From: Planctomycetota bacterium
GTDB taxonomy: Bacteria > Planctomycetota > UBA1135
Length of the DNA: 64,000 bases
NCBI GenBank assembly: GCA_008501825.1
Contig: QQUA01000020.1
Span: 45,621-109,620, forward strand
Direction: 5' to 3'
Under the pieces are notes generated by a model, which saw nothing but the letters and a program-made list of their open reading frames with translations, made no database searches and was not told the DNA's origin. Below, one piece after another: positions 43,252-51,774 of this stretch. Within the stretch, counting starts at the first letter, position 1; each line of letters opens with the position of its first letter. Position numbers and translations under genes: made by a program.

Positions 43252-44313
43252 GTGCATTTTACCCCCTCTGACATGACATCTTTTTCCTTCGATTTCTCGG
43301 ATATCCACTTGCCCGGCCTATCTTTCCGACCGCCGGTTCTGCTTGCTCCGATGGAAGGAATCACGGATCCCAGCTTCCGCCGCTTGATCCTCGACGGCAG
43401 TGAAAGCGGAGCGATTGGCGGGGCTTGCACCGAATTCCTGCGAGTAACTCAGCAGCCGTTGAAAACGGAAGTTTTGCATCGGGCCTTGGGCCGAAGGCCC
43501 CAAAGCCAAGTGCCCGTCGGGGTTCAATTGATGGGCAACGACCCCTGGGCCATGGCCGAGACCGCCCGGCGTGCAGCGGACACCGAGGCTGCTTTCGTCG
43601 ATTTGAATTTCGGCTGCCCAGCTCCTCGGGTGTTTCAACACGGCGCCGGCTCCGCGTTGCTGGATCGACCCTCCGATCTGGCCCGCCTGGTGGAGGCGAT
43701 CGTGACCGCAAGTCCTTTGCCGGTAACGGTGAAAATCCGTTCCGGGGTGAACGACGACCGCCTCTTGGAAACGGTGTTGGCTGGCATCGAGGCAGCCGGC
43801 GCCTGCCTGGTCACGGTGCACGCCCGGTTGAAAATCGAGTCCTATCAAATGCCGGCCAAATGGCGGCGTCTGGCTCGAGCGGTGGCCGCCACCAACCTCC
43901 CGATCATTGGAAACGGCGGCCTGGAGCGGCCGGAAGACCTGGAAGCCATGGGCCGCGCCACCGGTGTCGCCGGTTTCATGATTGGCCGGGCTGCTTTGCG
44001 CAATCCTTGGATTTTCGACCAAAGCCTGGCTTACCGCCAAAACCGCTCCCAACCCCAGCCGGACCTGGCCGACCACGCTCGCTGGTTGGCCCGTTATGCC
44101 TCGGCCATGGAAAATTCCGGGGCCAGCCCGCGGCAGGCCCTGGGACGCCTCAAGCAGGCGGCCCGCTACCAGTCTGCTCAGGGCCTAGCTGAGCTGGCGG
44201 ATCGTTTACCCACCGCCATGCGTTGCCAGGACCGGGACGACTTTTTCCGCACTCTTGGATTGTGGGAAGCTGTCCCATCTGGTGAAGGTGAGGGTCGCGA
44301 CTCCCCCCACTAG
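43252..44313 (+). CDS. tRNA-dihydrouridine synthase
   Basis: An FMN-dependent enzyme reducing uridine to dihydrouridine in tRNA. Family motifs are PVLLAPMEGITDPSFRRLIL (FMN phosphate region), VPVGVQLMGNDPWAMAETAR, FVDLNFGCPAPRVFQHGAGS with the catalytic Cys, VTVKIRSGVNDDRLL, VTVHARLKIESYQMPAKWRR, IIGNGGLERPEDLEAMGRAT and GFMIGRAALRNPWIFDQSL. The Dus subtype (A/B/C) cannot be fixed. The frame starts at GTG 43252; ATG 43273 is an equally plausible start, giving MTSFSFDF. It is divergent from the kinase gene, with 69 bp (or 90 bp) between starts. Confidence 0.93.
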   Translation: MHFTPSDMTSFSFDFSDIHLPGLSFRPPVLLAPMEGITDPSFRRLILDGSESGAIGGACTEFLRVTQQPLKTEVLHRALGRRPQSQVPVGVQLMGNDPWAMAETARRAADTEAAFVDLNFGCPAPRVFQHGAGSALLDRPSDLARLVEAIVTASPLPVTVKIRSGVNDDRLLETVLAGIEAAGACLVTVHARLKIESYQMPAKWRRLARAVAATNLPIIGNGGLERPEDLEAMGRATGVAGFMIGRAALRNPWIFDQSLAYRQNRSQPQPDLADHARWLARYASAMENSGASPRQALGRLKQAARYQSAQGLAELADRLPTAMRCQDRDDFFRTLGLWEAVPSGEGEGRDSPH

Positions 44314-44438
44314 GATCCGCATCCGAGGAATCCTGTGCAGTTTCCAAATCAGTTGCTGCGCCATGTACCTCGGCAACGGCCCCTGACCTCCTATCAGGGC
44401 ATCCTGGAAATCTGACCGTAAACGTCCGCAGGGCACGC

Positions 44439-46088
44439 TTAAGGCAAGATTTCGACTTCGACAGTGGCGGAGGCGGCGCTCACTTCAGTGGGGCTTTCCC
44501 AAGAAACTGCGGAGAACCGGAAGGTGAGGCCGATCGCCGAGCTGGCTTGATTGGGTGCCAAAGTCATGGTGGCCACCGCATCGCCAGCGGCGTCCAAGGT
44601 TCCGGTGGCGTTGGTGAAGATCGCCGGGGGTTGGCTGAACATCCGATCCAGGATCGGGGATTGAGCCAATGGGATGGCGTTTCCCGGCCCGGAGCGACCT
44701 CGTTGAGTCGAGGAAGCCAACAATTGATAGTCTTTGCCTGCTTCTTCTGCGGAAAAGTCCAGCGTGAACGTAATCTGGCCTCCCTGGGAAGCAGAGAGTT
44801 CTCGAGCGTCGGGCTTGAGGAAGGGTTCGAAGCTGAAGGCAACAACTGTTCCGACATTGTTTGTGGGAACCAGGCCACAAGGCGAGCTTGCGACAAAATC
44901 GCTTAGGCCATTTTCATTGCTATCGCCTATTCCCACCACTTGCATCCCGAGGCAAGCCAATTCGTTTCCATCGCCTACAATTCTTGCCAGGGCTTTTCCA
45001 TCAAGTCCTGAAAAAAGATAAACACCACCAGTTAGATTACCGCCACCGAAATGCAAAATGGGATCGCTAACGAGAAAGTCTTGGTATCCATCGCCGTCAG
45101 TATCTCCGACTCCGGCAACGGACAATCCAAACGCTGCATAGGGTTCCTCTCCCCGAAGAACAAACAAGGTCTCTCCCGTACGACCTGAATAGACATAGGC
45201 CATGCCTCCATGCAAAGATTCTCGCGCTCCCGGAGCGCCGGCAATAAACTCATCCACTCCGTCTTGGTTTAAGTCTCCAATAGCATCCAGGGAACCACCC
45301 ATCGACCCATTCGGTGGAGGACCTTCGATAAAGTAAATTTCATTTCCGGTAAGTCCGGAATAAACAGTAACCGCCCCACCAAGCCGAAGACTCACCAGAG
45401 CAAAATCTTGGTAGCCATCTCCATCAATATCTCCATTCAAGCAGGCGCCATCTCCACCAGGCCAACTCCAGGTACCACCGAGTTCGTACATAATGGTCCC
45501 ATCCTTCCCAGAATAAACTATTGCAGAGCCTCGATCAGGAAAAAAGGTGTCCCGCTTGCTCGATTGGATGTAAAAGTCTTCGCATCCATCAAGATCGAGA
45601 TCTCCAAGCCCACCAACCCTTTCTCCAAAGCTTTCAAAGGCCTCTATTCCATCCAGTCTATAAATAATCTGACCATCAGCACCAGAATAAACATAAACGG
45701 ATCCTTCTTGGTTTCCTCCAGGGCTTTCTCGGAATGCTCCCGCGATTATGTCTTGGAGCCCATCGCCATTGACGTCGGCAGCTCCAACATCTACTCCTAA
45801 CCTTCCCTCTTGTTGTTGACCTACAAATTCAAATATAAGGTTCCCATCTTTACCAGAAAGGACTTGCACCAAACCGTTACCAAACAATCCATTACGATTC
45901 GCCTGGAGCGTCCCTGCGATGATTTCAGAAACCCCGTCTCCGTCTAAATCATTGCAAGAATCCAAGGATTTTCCAAACTCTTCGAAGAAGCCCACTCCGG
46001 TGGCACGGAAGGCTTCCTTCCATTCACCCCCTTTCGATTCAACTTGTTGGAAGAATCCAAGAACAGCTAGTGCAAGTCCTATTAACAT
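44439..46088 (-). CDS. Secreted FG-GAP seven-bladed propeller protein (left module)
   Basis: A 549-residue secreted protein (signal MLIGLALAVLGFFQQVES). It has seven Ca-binding FG-GAP units, each centred on a D-x-D-x-D/N-G loop: DLDGDGVSE, DVNGDGLQD, DLDLDGCED, DIDGDGYQD, DLNQDGVDE, DTDGDGYQD and DSNENGLSD. They are separated by YVYSGxDG-type strands, so an integrin-alpha-like seven-bladed propeller is expected. The C-terminal ~130 residues (from SFEPFLKPDARELSASQGGQ) form the same beta domain as in the four genes at 54733-61383, but more diverged. It starts 28 bp after the stop of the G8 gene and is presumably co-transcribed. A surface adhesin or carbohydrate-binding role is inferred. Confidence 0.88.
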   Translation of the reverse strand: MLIGLALAVLGFFQQVESKGGEWKEAFRATGVGFFEEFGKSLDSCNDLDGDGVSEIIAGTLQANRNGLFGNGLVQVLSGKDGNLIFEFVGQQQEGRLGVDVGAADVNGDGLQDIIAGAFRESPGGNQEGSVYVYSGADGQIIYRLDGIEAFESFGERVGGLGDLDLDGCEDFYIQSSKRDTFFPDRGSAIVYSGKDGTIMYELGGTWSWPGGDGACLNGDIDGDGYQDFALVSLRLGGAVTVYSGLTGNEIYFIEGPPPNGSMGGSLDAIGDLNQDGVDEFIAGAPGARESLHGGMAYVYSGRTGETLFVLRGEEPYAAFGLSVAGVGDTDGDGYQDFLVSDPILHFGGGNLTGGVYLFSGLDGKALARIVGDGNELACLGMQVVGIGDSNENGLSDFVASSPCGLVPTNNVGTVVAFSFEPFLKPDARELSASQGGQITFTLDFSAEEAGKDYQLLASSTQRGRSGPGNAIPLAQSPILDRMFSQPPAIFTNATGTLDAAGDAVATMTLAPNQASSAIGLTFRFSAVSWESPTEVSAASATVEVEILP

Positions 46089-46116
46089 TAGTTTTTCTCC
46101 ATTGCCTCAAGAAGAA

Positions 46117-48929
46117 TTATCTGACCAAGACCTTCACTTCTGTTCCCTCATTCAAAGGCTGACCATCGAGGAATCTGGAGGTCAACTTCACCACCAACCG
46201 ACCAGTGCTTCCAGATCCGATGTGGGTCCAAGCATGATCTTCTGTAGTGTTTAATAGGGAAGACAAATTAACCATAGGGACAATCGTGCCTGTTAGGCTT
46301 CCGATAAAAATGTTTTGAGGTACACTTTCACGCTCGATCTCTAAATATACCACGTGCCCAACGTCCTCCGAAAACCGGTAATTCACGTCAATGTCTTTCG
46401 GCCATTCGCTCGAGGAAATCGCCGTTGGAGTCCCTCCCGAATCCTTAAACCAGCTCAGTGTGTAGTAACACTTCGGGCCGACCAAAACCCCGCTCGAGTT
46501 CTTCCCCTGCTCCGGGGCATTGAAAGGAAACTCGTTCCTGATTTGAACCTCGTCATTGATGGTCTTGCAGTAGAAATGATTCTGCGCCATGGTCGTTCCG
46601 GAACCATCGCTGAAGTCCCGCCAAACTTTGAGGTAGTCCGGCTGGACACCCCCCGAGACCGTGGCATCGTTCACTTTCACGGTTACCTGGCCGTAGTTCA
46701 CCGTGTCGCTGTTCTCCAGCACATAGGCGTTCAACGTGGAATTCAGGGTTGCGTCGAGGACCGGAGGTTGATCGTCCAGTTCCACCAGGAAATTCGTGTA
46801 CGGCATGATGTAGACCTCCCCTCCTTGGCCGTATCCGAGCGAGTCATCCAAGTCGATGAGGACGTTATTGGCAATCTGGTTGTTGGCTTGCGTAAACGGA
46901 ATCGGAGTGGCTCCTCCGAAACTGCTGTCGCGGAAGTAGAGCTCTCGATCGACGTTGTGGAAAGTCAGGTTACTCAAGGAGTTGCGGGGGTCGACGGACC
47001 AGTCGGCGTACTGCGGAGCCTGGGTGAAGCAACCAGAAAACCGCTCTCCGTGGGACGTAGGAAGGGTAACATCGTGAAATTCGGCAAAGCGGCAATTATC
47101 CACAATGTTAAGGCCGTCGTAACTTTCTACGCCTGTAAGAACATCCCACCTCATGTCGTGATCCACAAAGTCATCTTCATCTTGAGCCAGACTTCGCGTG
47201 GTTTCCCAACCCTTCCCCGGATCAGGCGTGCCTAAATTCGAACTCTCCCCGACAAACAGTAAGTTGGTGATCTTTACTTCAGCCGGACCGTAACCACGAA
47301 TTCCGTTCGTGGCTGGATAAATCCCAGCCCGGCAGTCCGCTACCCAGGAGCGACCAACATTGGAGTTGGGATTGCCGAAAATCTCCAACTTTCCTTTGGT
47401 ACGAAGCCACATCCCCTGCTCCCGGCACTTGTAAACTTTTGCGCCTACAATCTTTTGGAGAGTGGGATTGGCCTCCGAATCTTGCGTAATCCCCCGTTTC
47501 CCGCAGGAATGGATCGTGTTGTTCCGGAAACCATGGTTTCCGGTAGATAGCCAAGACCAGTTGGAGTCGTCGTGAGCCACATTGATCCAAATCCCGTGCT
47601 GACGACTTCCGGCGATCACATTGCCAGCAAATAAATTTCTCGGATTATTGATGTAGATTCCGGCAACATCATCGTCGGGGTCAAAACCGGGCTCATTGTA
47701 AAATGACCTCTCAAGCACAGCGACCAAGTTATCGCGAATTTCACAGGCTTGGTCGGCGGGGTTTCCGTTTTCCTTGTAGTATTCTTCGAAATACACGCCG
47801 CGGCCAAGAATATTGTAAATGACATTCCCCTTAATCTCAGCGCCCTTCGTATCGTGGATTACGACGCCACGGTTCTTGCTATTTCGAATCGTGCAGTATC
47901 GGACGTAACTATTGTCTGAGCTGATGTCCCTAAGCTGGTGCAGGTGTACAGGATACCTTCCCTTGTGGCCCTCCACTCCCAGGCCATTGAAATCCGTCCA
48001 GGCTATTTGGAAGATCGGAGTTGGTTGTAGGTTTTCATTGTGGAACATGACGTGTCCACAATCAATGTAAGTGCCATAGTCTACCAACTGTCCAGAAACA
48101 ACCACGTTTCGGGTTAAGAGCGCCACTTCCCCCCGCTCGTCAATTTCCCAGGCGATGTCAGATCCCCCCAACGGATCAAAATTTTCCTTTACTCCGTGAT
48201 GGTCATAGGCAAGGGCTGAAGTCAGCGTGGTTGAGCCTCCAGACACTGCGGTTTGCAGGGTTTTGACCTCTGCTTGATCTTGAGAAAAGTCCGTTGACAC
48301 AATAAGAACCTCATCACCTGCTCGCCAATCCGGAGAAGAGTCCAAGGTCAGAGAGCTCGAATTCGCAGTTGCGTTCGCATTAAGCCTTACCCAGCTTTCA
48401 ATTCTCGGCTCCCCGAACAAGCTTAACGTGCCGCCATTTACGACCACTAAACCGCGCTCTTTGAGCGCGTCCTTGGTTTCCTGATCAGAAATCCCAAGGC
48501 CGCCAAGTTCAATATCTGAAGGCGGAGTTAAGGGTGTTGGCGTGCTTTCGCCATCATCAACGACAAGGTTGATCTCCGCGCTCCCCCCGGTAATCATTGG
48601 CTCTTGAGACGTTCCGGCTTGGATTCTTCCAGTCCCAGTGACCAAGATACAATAAGCATTCAGCTTGCTTTCATCACACTTATCGAAAACCAGCGTTCCA
48701 TCTACTTTTAGAATCTTTAAATGAACCGTATCTTCTCCTTGCAAGTAAATCGTTTCGGCTGAGGAAATTACGGCAATGTCGTCATGTGTTAGGCTGCCAA
48801 ACTTATCTGTCCAGGTGTACACCGGAGGAGAGGGGTAGTAATCCAAGCAACCTGGCGGGTTCTGGGCAGTGATTACCCCCCCTGGAAAAGCAAGCCGGTT
48901 GCTAAAAGAGTGAGACTTCGCTTCATCAT
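46117..48929 (-). pseudogene. G8/parallel beta-helix surface protein (CEMIP/TMEM2-like), apparent frameshift in a G7 tract
   Basis: The body encodes a G8-domain start (PPVYTWTDKFGSLTHDDIAV ... ILKVDGTLVFDK) and a right-handed beta-helix with GVEGHKGRYPVHLHQLRD and VVIHDTKGAEIKGNVIYN, as in cell-surface hyaluronidase-type proteins. The main frame runs upstream to 49044 with an implausible N terminus lacking a signal. In the +1 frame, ATG 48929 encodes an excellent signal peptide (MMKRSLTLLATGLLFQGG), which hits TAA right after seven Gs (minus strand; plus Cs at 48876-48882). One extra G would join both into a 937-residue protein continuing VITAQNPPGC. It could be a real mutation, phase variation, programmed slippage or a sequencing indel. 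Paralog of 51775-54708. Confidence 0.8.
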
Positions 48930-49044
48930 GGCTGATTCGATTTCTTAGGATTAAAACAATGATCTGGTTAACAAGGATTGAAGTTTGCCGCTGGTCGTTC
49001 GGAGTCAAAAAGCCTTGCTTCCGATACCGCCCTATGGGCAGCAA

Positions 49045-49832
49045 ACGTTAGGTAGTCGGGTTCATCGAAAGGATGATGCTTTCTACCTATACCAGACAAA
49101 AGACCCTTGGACAGAGGAAAAACAACTCTTTTTTTTATTCTTAATTCCAATTTTCCGCCGTTCAGCTTTTGGTGGAATACCCCATTTTACGCACCGAAAC
49201 GCTAAACTTTTCGTTACAAGAAATTTGGAAAATCTTGCAGAAAACTGGCCTCGAGCGATTCCGAACGGCACCCTTGAAATACCGCACAGGTGTTGAGATT
49301 GATCCTCAGGCTCAAATTGCAGGCCATCGAAGAGATCTTTCCCTAGGGAAGAGCGCTACTTTTCAATCCGAGGTCAACAAAAAGGCAAACCGCATCTCTA
49401 TGCCCTGGCCAGCCCTCCCCCTGATCCGATCGTTCAATTTAAGCTCTTGGGAGATCCTTTCCTTACCATAATTATCCGACGCAGCCGGCAAAAAAGCTGC
49501 TTCTTCTCTACAATCGAGTCAGCCGCTGTGCACAGGCCCTACAGCATGTTTTTTGTGCTCTAGGCTCTCCTGTCGGCAAATTCCGCTCCTTGGCCAGCCA
49601 GCATATTCCGTTGCGCGCTGAGACGATCTCCCCGCGACAGGCACAGGGCGTTTCCAAAATGCTGCAAAAAACCAGGGGGGAGGCGAGATCACCAAGCAGC
49701 CAGAGAAAAGCTCAGTAAAGCTTGTCCAGATCGGAGCCGGGCTGGCTCGAAAGGCTTTTGCTACACTCGCCATCACGCATCGCTTTCGTTTCTCGACAGT
49801 CTCATTGAATCAAGAGTGGCGCTGACAATCTG
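49045..49832. other. Long noncoding region between the two G8 modules
   Basis: 788 bp separates the left (minus) and right (plus) halves of the surface-protein island and must contain divergent promoters. Open frames here (e.g. plus 49169-49471, minus 49519-49776) have no family features and no signal peptides, so none is called. T-rich stretches near 49127-49145 are visible. No clear repeat or operator was found. Confidence 0.5.
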
Positions 49833-51572
49833 ATGAGGTTTCCCCTAAACACCCTTCCTCTTGTTGTTCTGTTCTCAGTTCCTGCACTGGCGCAAAACCC
49901 GCGCGAGCCTCAACAGCTAGACAGCGGCACGACAGCACCTCCCTCATACACTCCAAAAGTTGATAGCGCGAAAGATCTGACGGCAGTCGTTTTCAAGGAT
50001 TCTAACAATCATATTTTCGTCACTGTTTCGACCGGTCAGGGTAAGAACTATAGCTCTCCCGCCCGAATCGATGATGACGCAACAGGAGCCAACAAGTATC
50101 TCAGCGAAAAGGCACTCAAAGTATGTGGGGATAATATCTATGTGGTCTGGAGAGATGAGCGAAACGGTTCAGATGACGATGTCTATTTCACCGTTTCAAC
50201 GGATGGCGGGAACACTTGGTTACCAAACGTTCGGATCGATAAAGGATTCCCGGCTGGACAAGCTCCCGTGCGTGGAGTTCGCATGGACTGTAACAATGAC
50301 AACATTGCTATCGTTGTCTGCGTTGAGGATCCCACGACGGGAGATGAGGAAGTCAAGCTGATCACGTCCCCTGACGCCGGAAGCAGTTTTCGGCCACCCG
50401 TTGATGCCTCTCCTCAAAATGGCCTCTCTGACCACGACGAAATCGATGTTAAGGTTGGCGACAACAATGAGGGGAACATTGTAATTGTTACGGACGTCTT
50501 GGGCATCAATACCGTCCTTGACACGGTATTCGATGCTGGATCTGGGCTCATCACTGCTCTTGGAACAGGCATAAGTACTCTCGCCAATAGCCTTGGAAAG
50601 AAAGCGACCGGAGGGGATGCTGTAATTGATGATGAAGACGGGCAAGATGATCTCGGGATGCATGTGGTCGCCGCTGCATGGCTGATGGACGACGCCCCAG
50701 GCGGTGGGCCCGACGAACTTTGGGTCAACGTCTCATTGGATGGCGGAGTGACTTGGTTGGGCGATCAACAAATTGGCGGCTACCTTGCGGGCATCGATGA
50801 TGTTGATTCCCCAGATATTCTTGTCAGAGCTGATGGGACAATCCTCGTAACTTGGGAAGACAATCGCTCGGGCCTCGATGAGATCTACGTCGCAGTTTCG
50901 ACTGACTTCGGCTTCACCTGGCTTGAATCGCAGGTGTCTGTTTCTGGCGGTGGCTTTCCACAATTAGCCGGCAACGATGATGACTATGTCGCAATCACCT
51001 TCACTGGCCGCGGATTTCCTGAAATTCCTGAGATGGCGTATTCAAGAGACGGTGGTATTACCTGGAACGTTGGCGTTAATGTTGGCGGTGGCATGACTGG
51101 TGACGCTGATTACCACGAAATCGCTTACAATAACCTCTACGATAACTTCATCTGCATTTGGTTGTCTGACGACTTTGGAATAAACAACCTATACGCTGGC
51201 GGTATGCGATGCCAGACTCTCAGCCCAGTCGGCGTCTTTACCGCAGGAGCACCGGTCAGCTTTTTGGTCCGCGAATTTGGCATCTCGGAAGCCGGCGGCG
51301 CCTTCCAAGTCGTGGTTTCGAGTGTCCCAGGAAATATTGTTATTCCTGGCGATGGTCGTGATACAGGCCTTGGTTCCAGCAATCTTCTTGTACAGTCTTC
51401 TAATTCACCAGCGCTAGCTGGACAAATCTCTGGAATTGGCGACGGGAGCACGGCGACAGTCAACTTTCCTAGCACTATTCCAGTTGGAACAATTCTCCAT
51501 TGCATCGCAGTTAGCCATTCCGGCGGTTCCTTTTTTTCGATCACTGACGTAGTTACGGTCCCTGTGCAGTAG
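49833..51572 (+). CDS. Secreted Asp-box (sialidase-like propeller) protein
   Basis: A 579-residue protein with a signal peptide (MRFPLNTLPLVVLFSVPALA). It has at least four Asp-box motifs of the S/T-x-D-x-G-x-T-W type: STDGGNTWLP, SLDGGVTWLG, STDFGFTWLE and SRDGGITWNV. These mark a sialidase/BNR propeller. Linking strands such as YVVWRDERNGSDDDVYFTVS and LVTWEDNRSGLDEIYVAVS repeat the same fold unit. Sialidase catalytic Arg triad and Tyr/Glu could not be assigned, so hydrolase activity is doubtful. The C-terminal ~110 residues (from FTAGAPVSFLVREFGISEAG to VTVPVQ) look like a beta domain of the type that ends the FG-GAP proteins. A strong hairpin follows (51648-51689). Confidence 0.82.
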   Translation: MRFPLNTLPLVVLFSVPALAQNPREPQQLDSGTTAPPSYTPKVDSAKDLTAVVFKDSNNHIFVTVSTGQGKNYSSPARIDDDATGANKYLSEKALKVCGDNIYVVWRDERNGSDDDVYFTVSTDGGNTWLPNVRIDKGFPAGQAPVRGVRMDCNNDNIAIVVCVEDPTTGDEEVKLITSPDAGSSFRPPVDASPQNGLSDHDEIDVKVGDNNEGNIVIVTDVLGINTVLDTVFDAGSGLITALGTGISTLANSLGKKATGGDAVIDDEDGQDDLGMHVVAAAWLMDDAPGGGPDELWVNVSLDGGVTWLGDQQIGGYLAGIDDVDSPDILVRADGTILVTWEDNRSGLDEIYVAVSTDFGFTWLESQVSVSGGGFPQLAGNDDDYVAITFTGRGFPEIPEMAYSRDGGITWNVGVNVGGGMTGDADYHEIAYNNLYDNFICIWLSDDFGINNLYAGGMRCQTLSPVGVFTAGAPVSFLVREFGISEAGGAFQVVVSSVPGNIVIPGDGRDTGLGSSNLLVQSSNSPALAGQISGIGDGSTATVNFPSTIPVGTILHCIAVSHSGGSFFSITDVVTVPVQ

Positions 51573-51647
51573 GAAGGAAGAACCGACTTGTACTTCTCCA
51601 GCGCCAGCCATCCCAAGTCACAGCTTGGGATTCGAGCGTGACGTCGC

Positions 51648-51689
51648 CGGGTTCCGAGTTTGAGTCTACAGGCCCAAACTCGGAACCCG
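51648..51689. terminator. 15-bp perfect hairpin after the Asp-box gene
   Basis: Arms 51648-51662 and 51675-51689 are perfectly complementary with a 12-nt loop, about 75 bp after the Asp-box stop. A smaller hairpin (tcccaag/cttggga, 51611-51630) precedes it. The T-run is weak. It likely ends or attenuates transcription before the G8 gene. Confidence 0.65.
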
Positions 51690-51774
51690 AACAATTTCGG
51701 CGTATGGATCTGACGCTATCCCCTCTATCCGTTCTCTGCCCAACCTTGAACTCCTACATTCTGCGGAGTTTCTC

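Noticed and set aside
49169..49776. Short open frames in the central non-coding region
   Set aside because: No signal peptide, domain or ribosome-binding context; composition unlike neighbouring genes.
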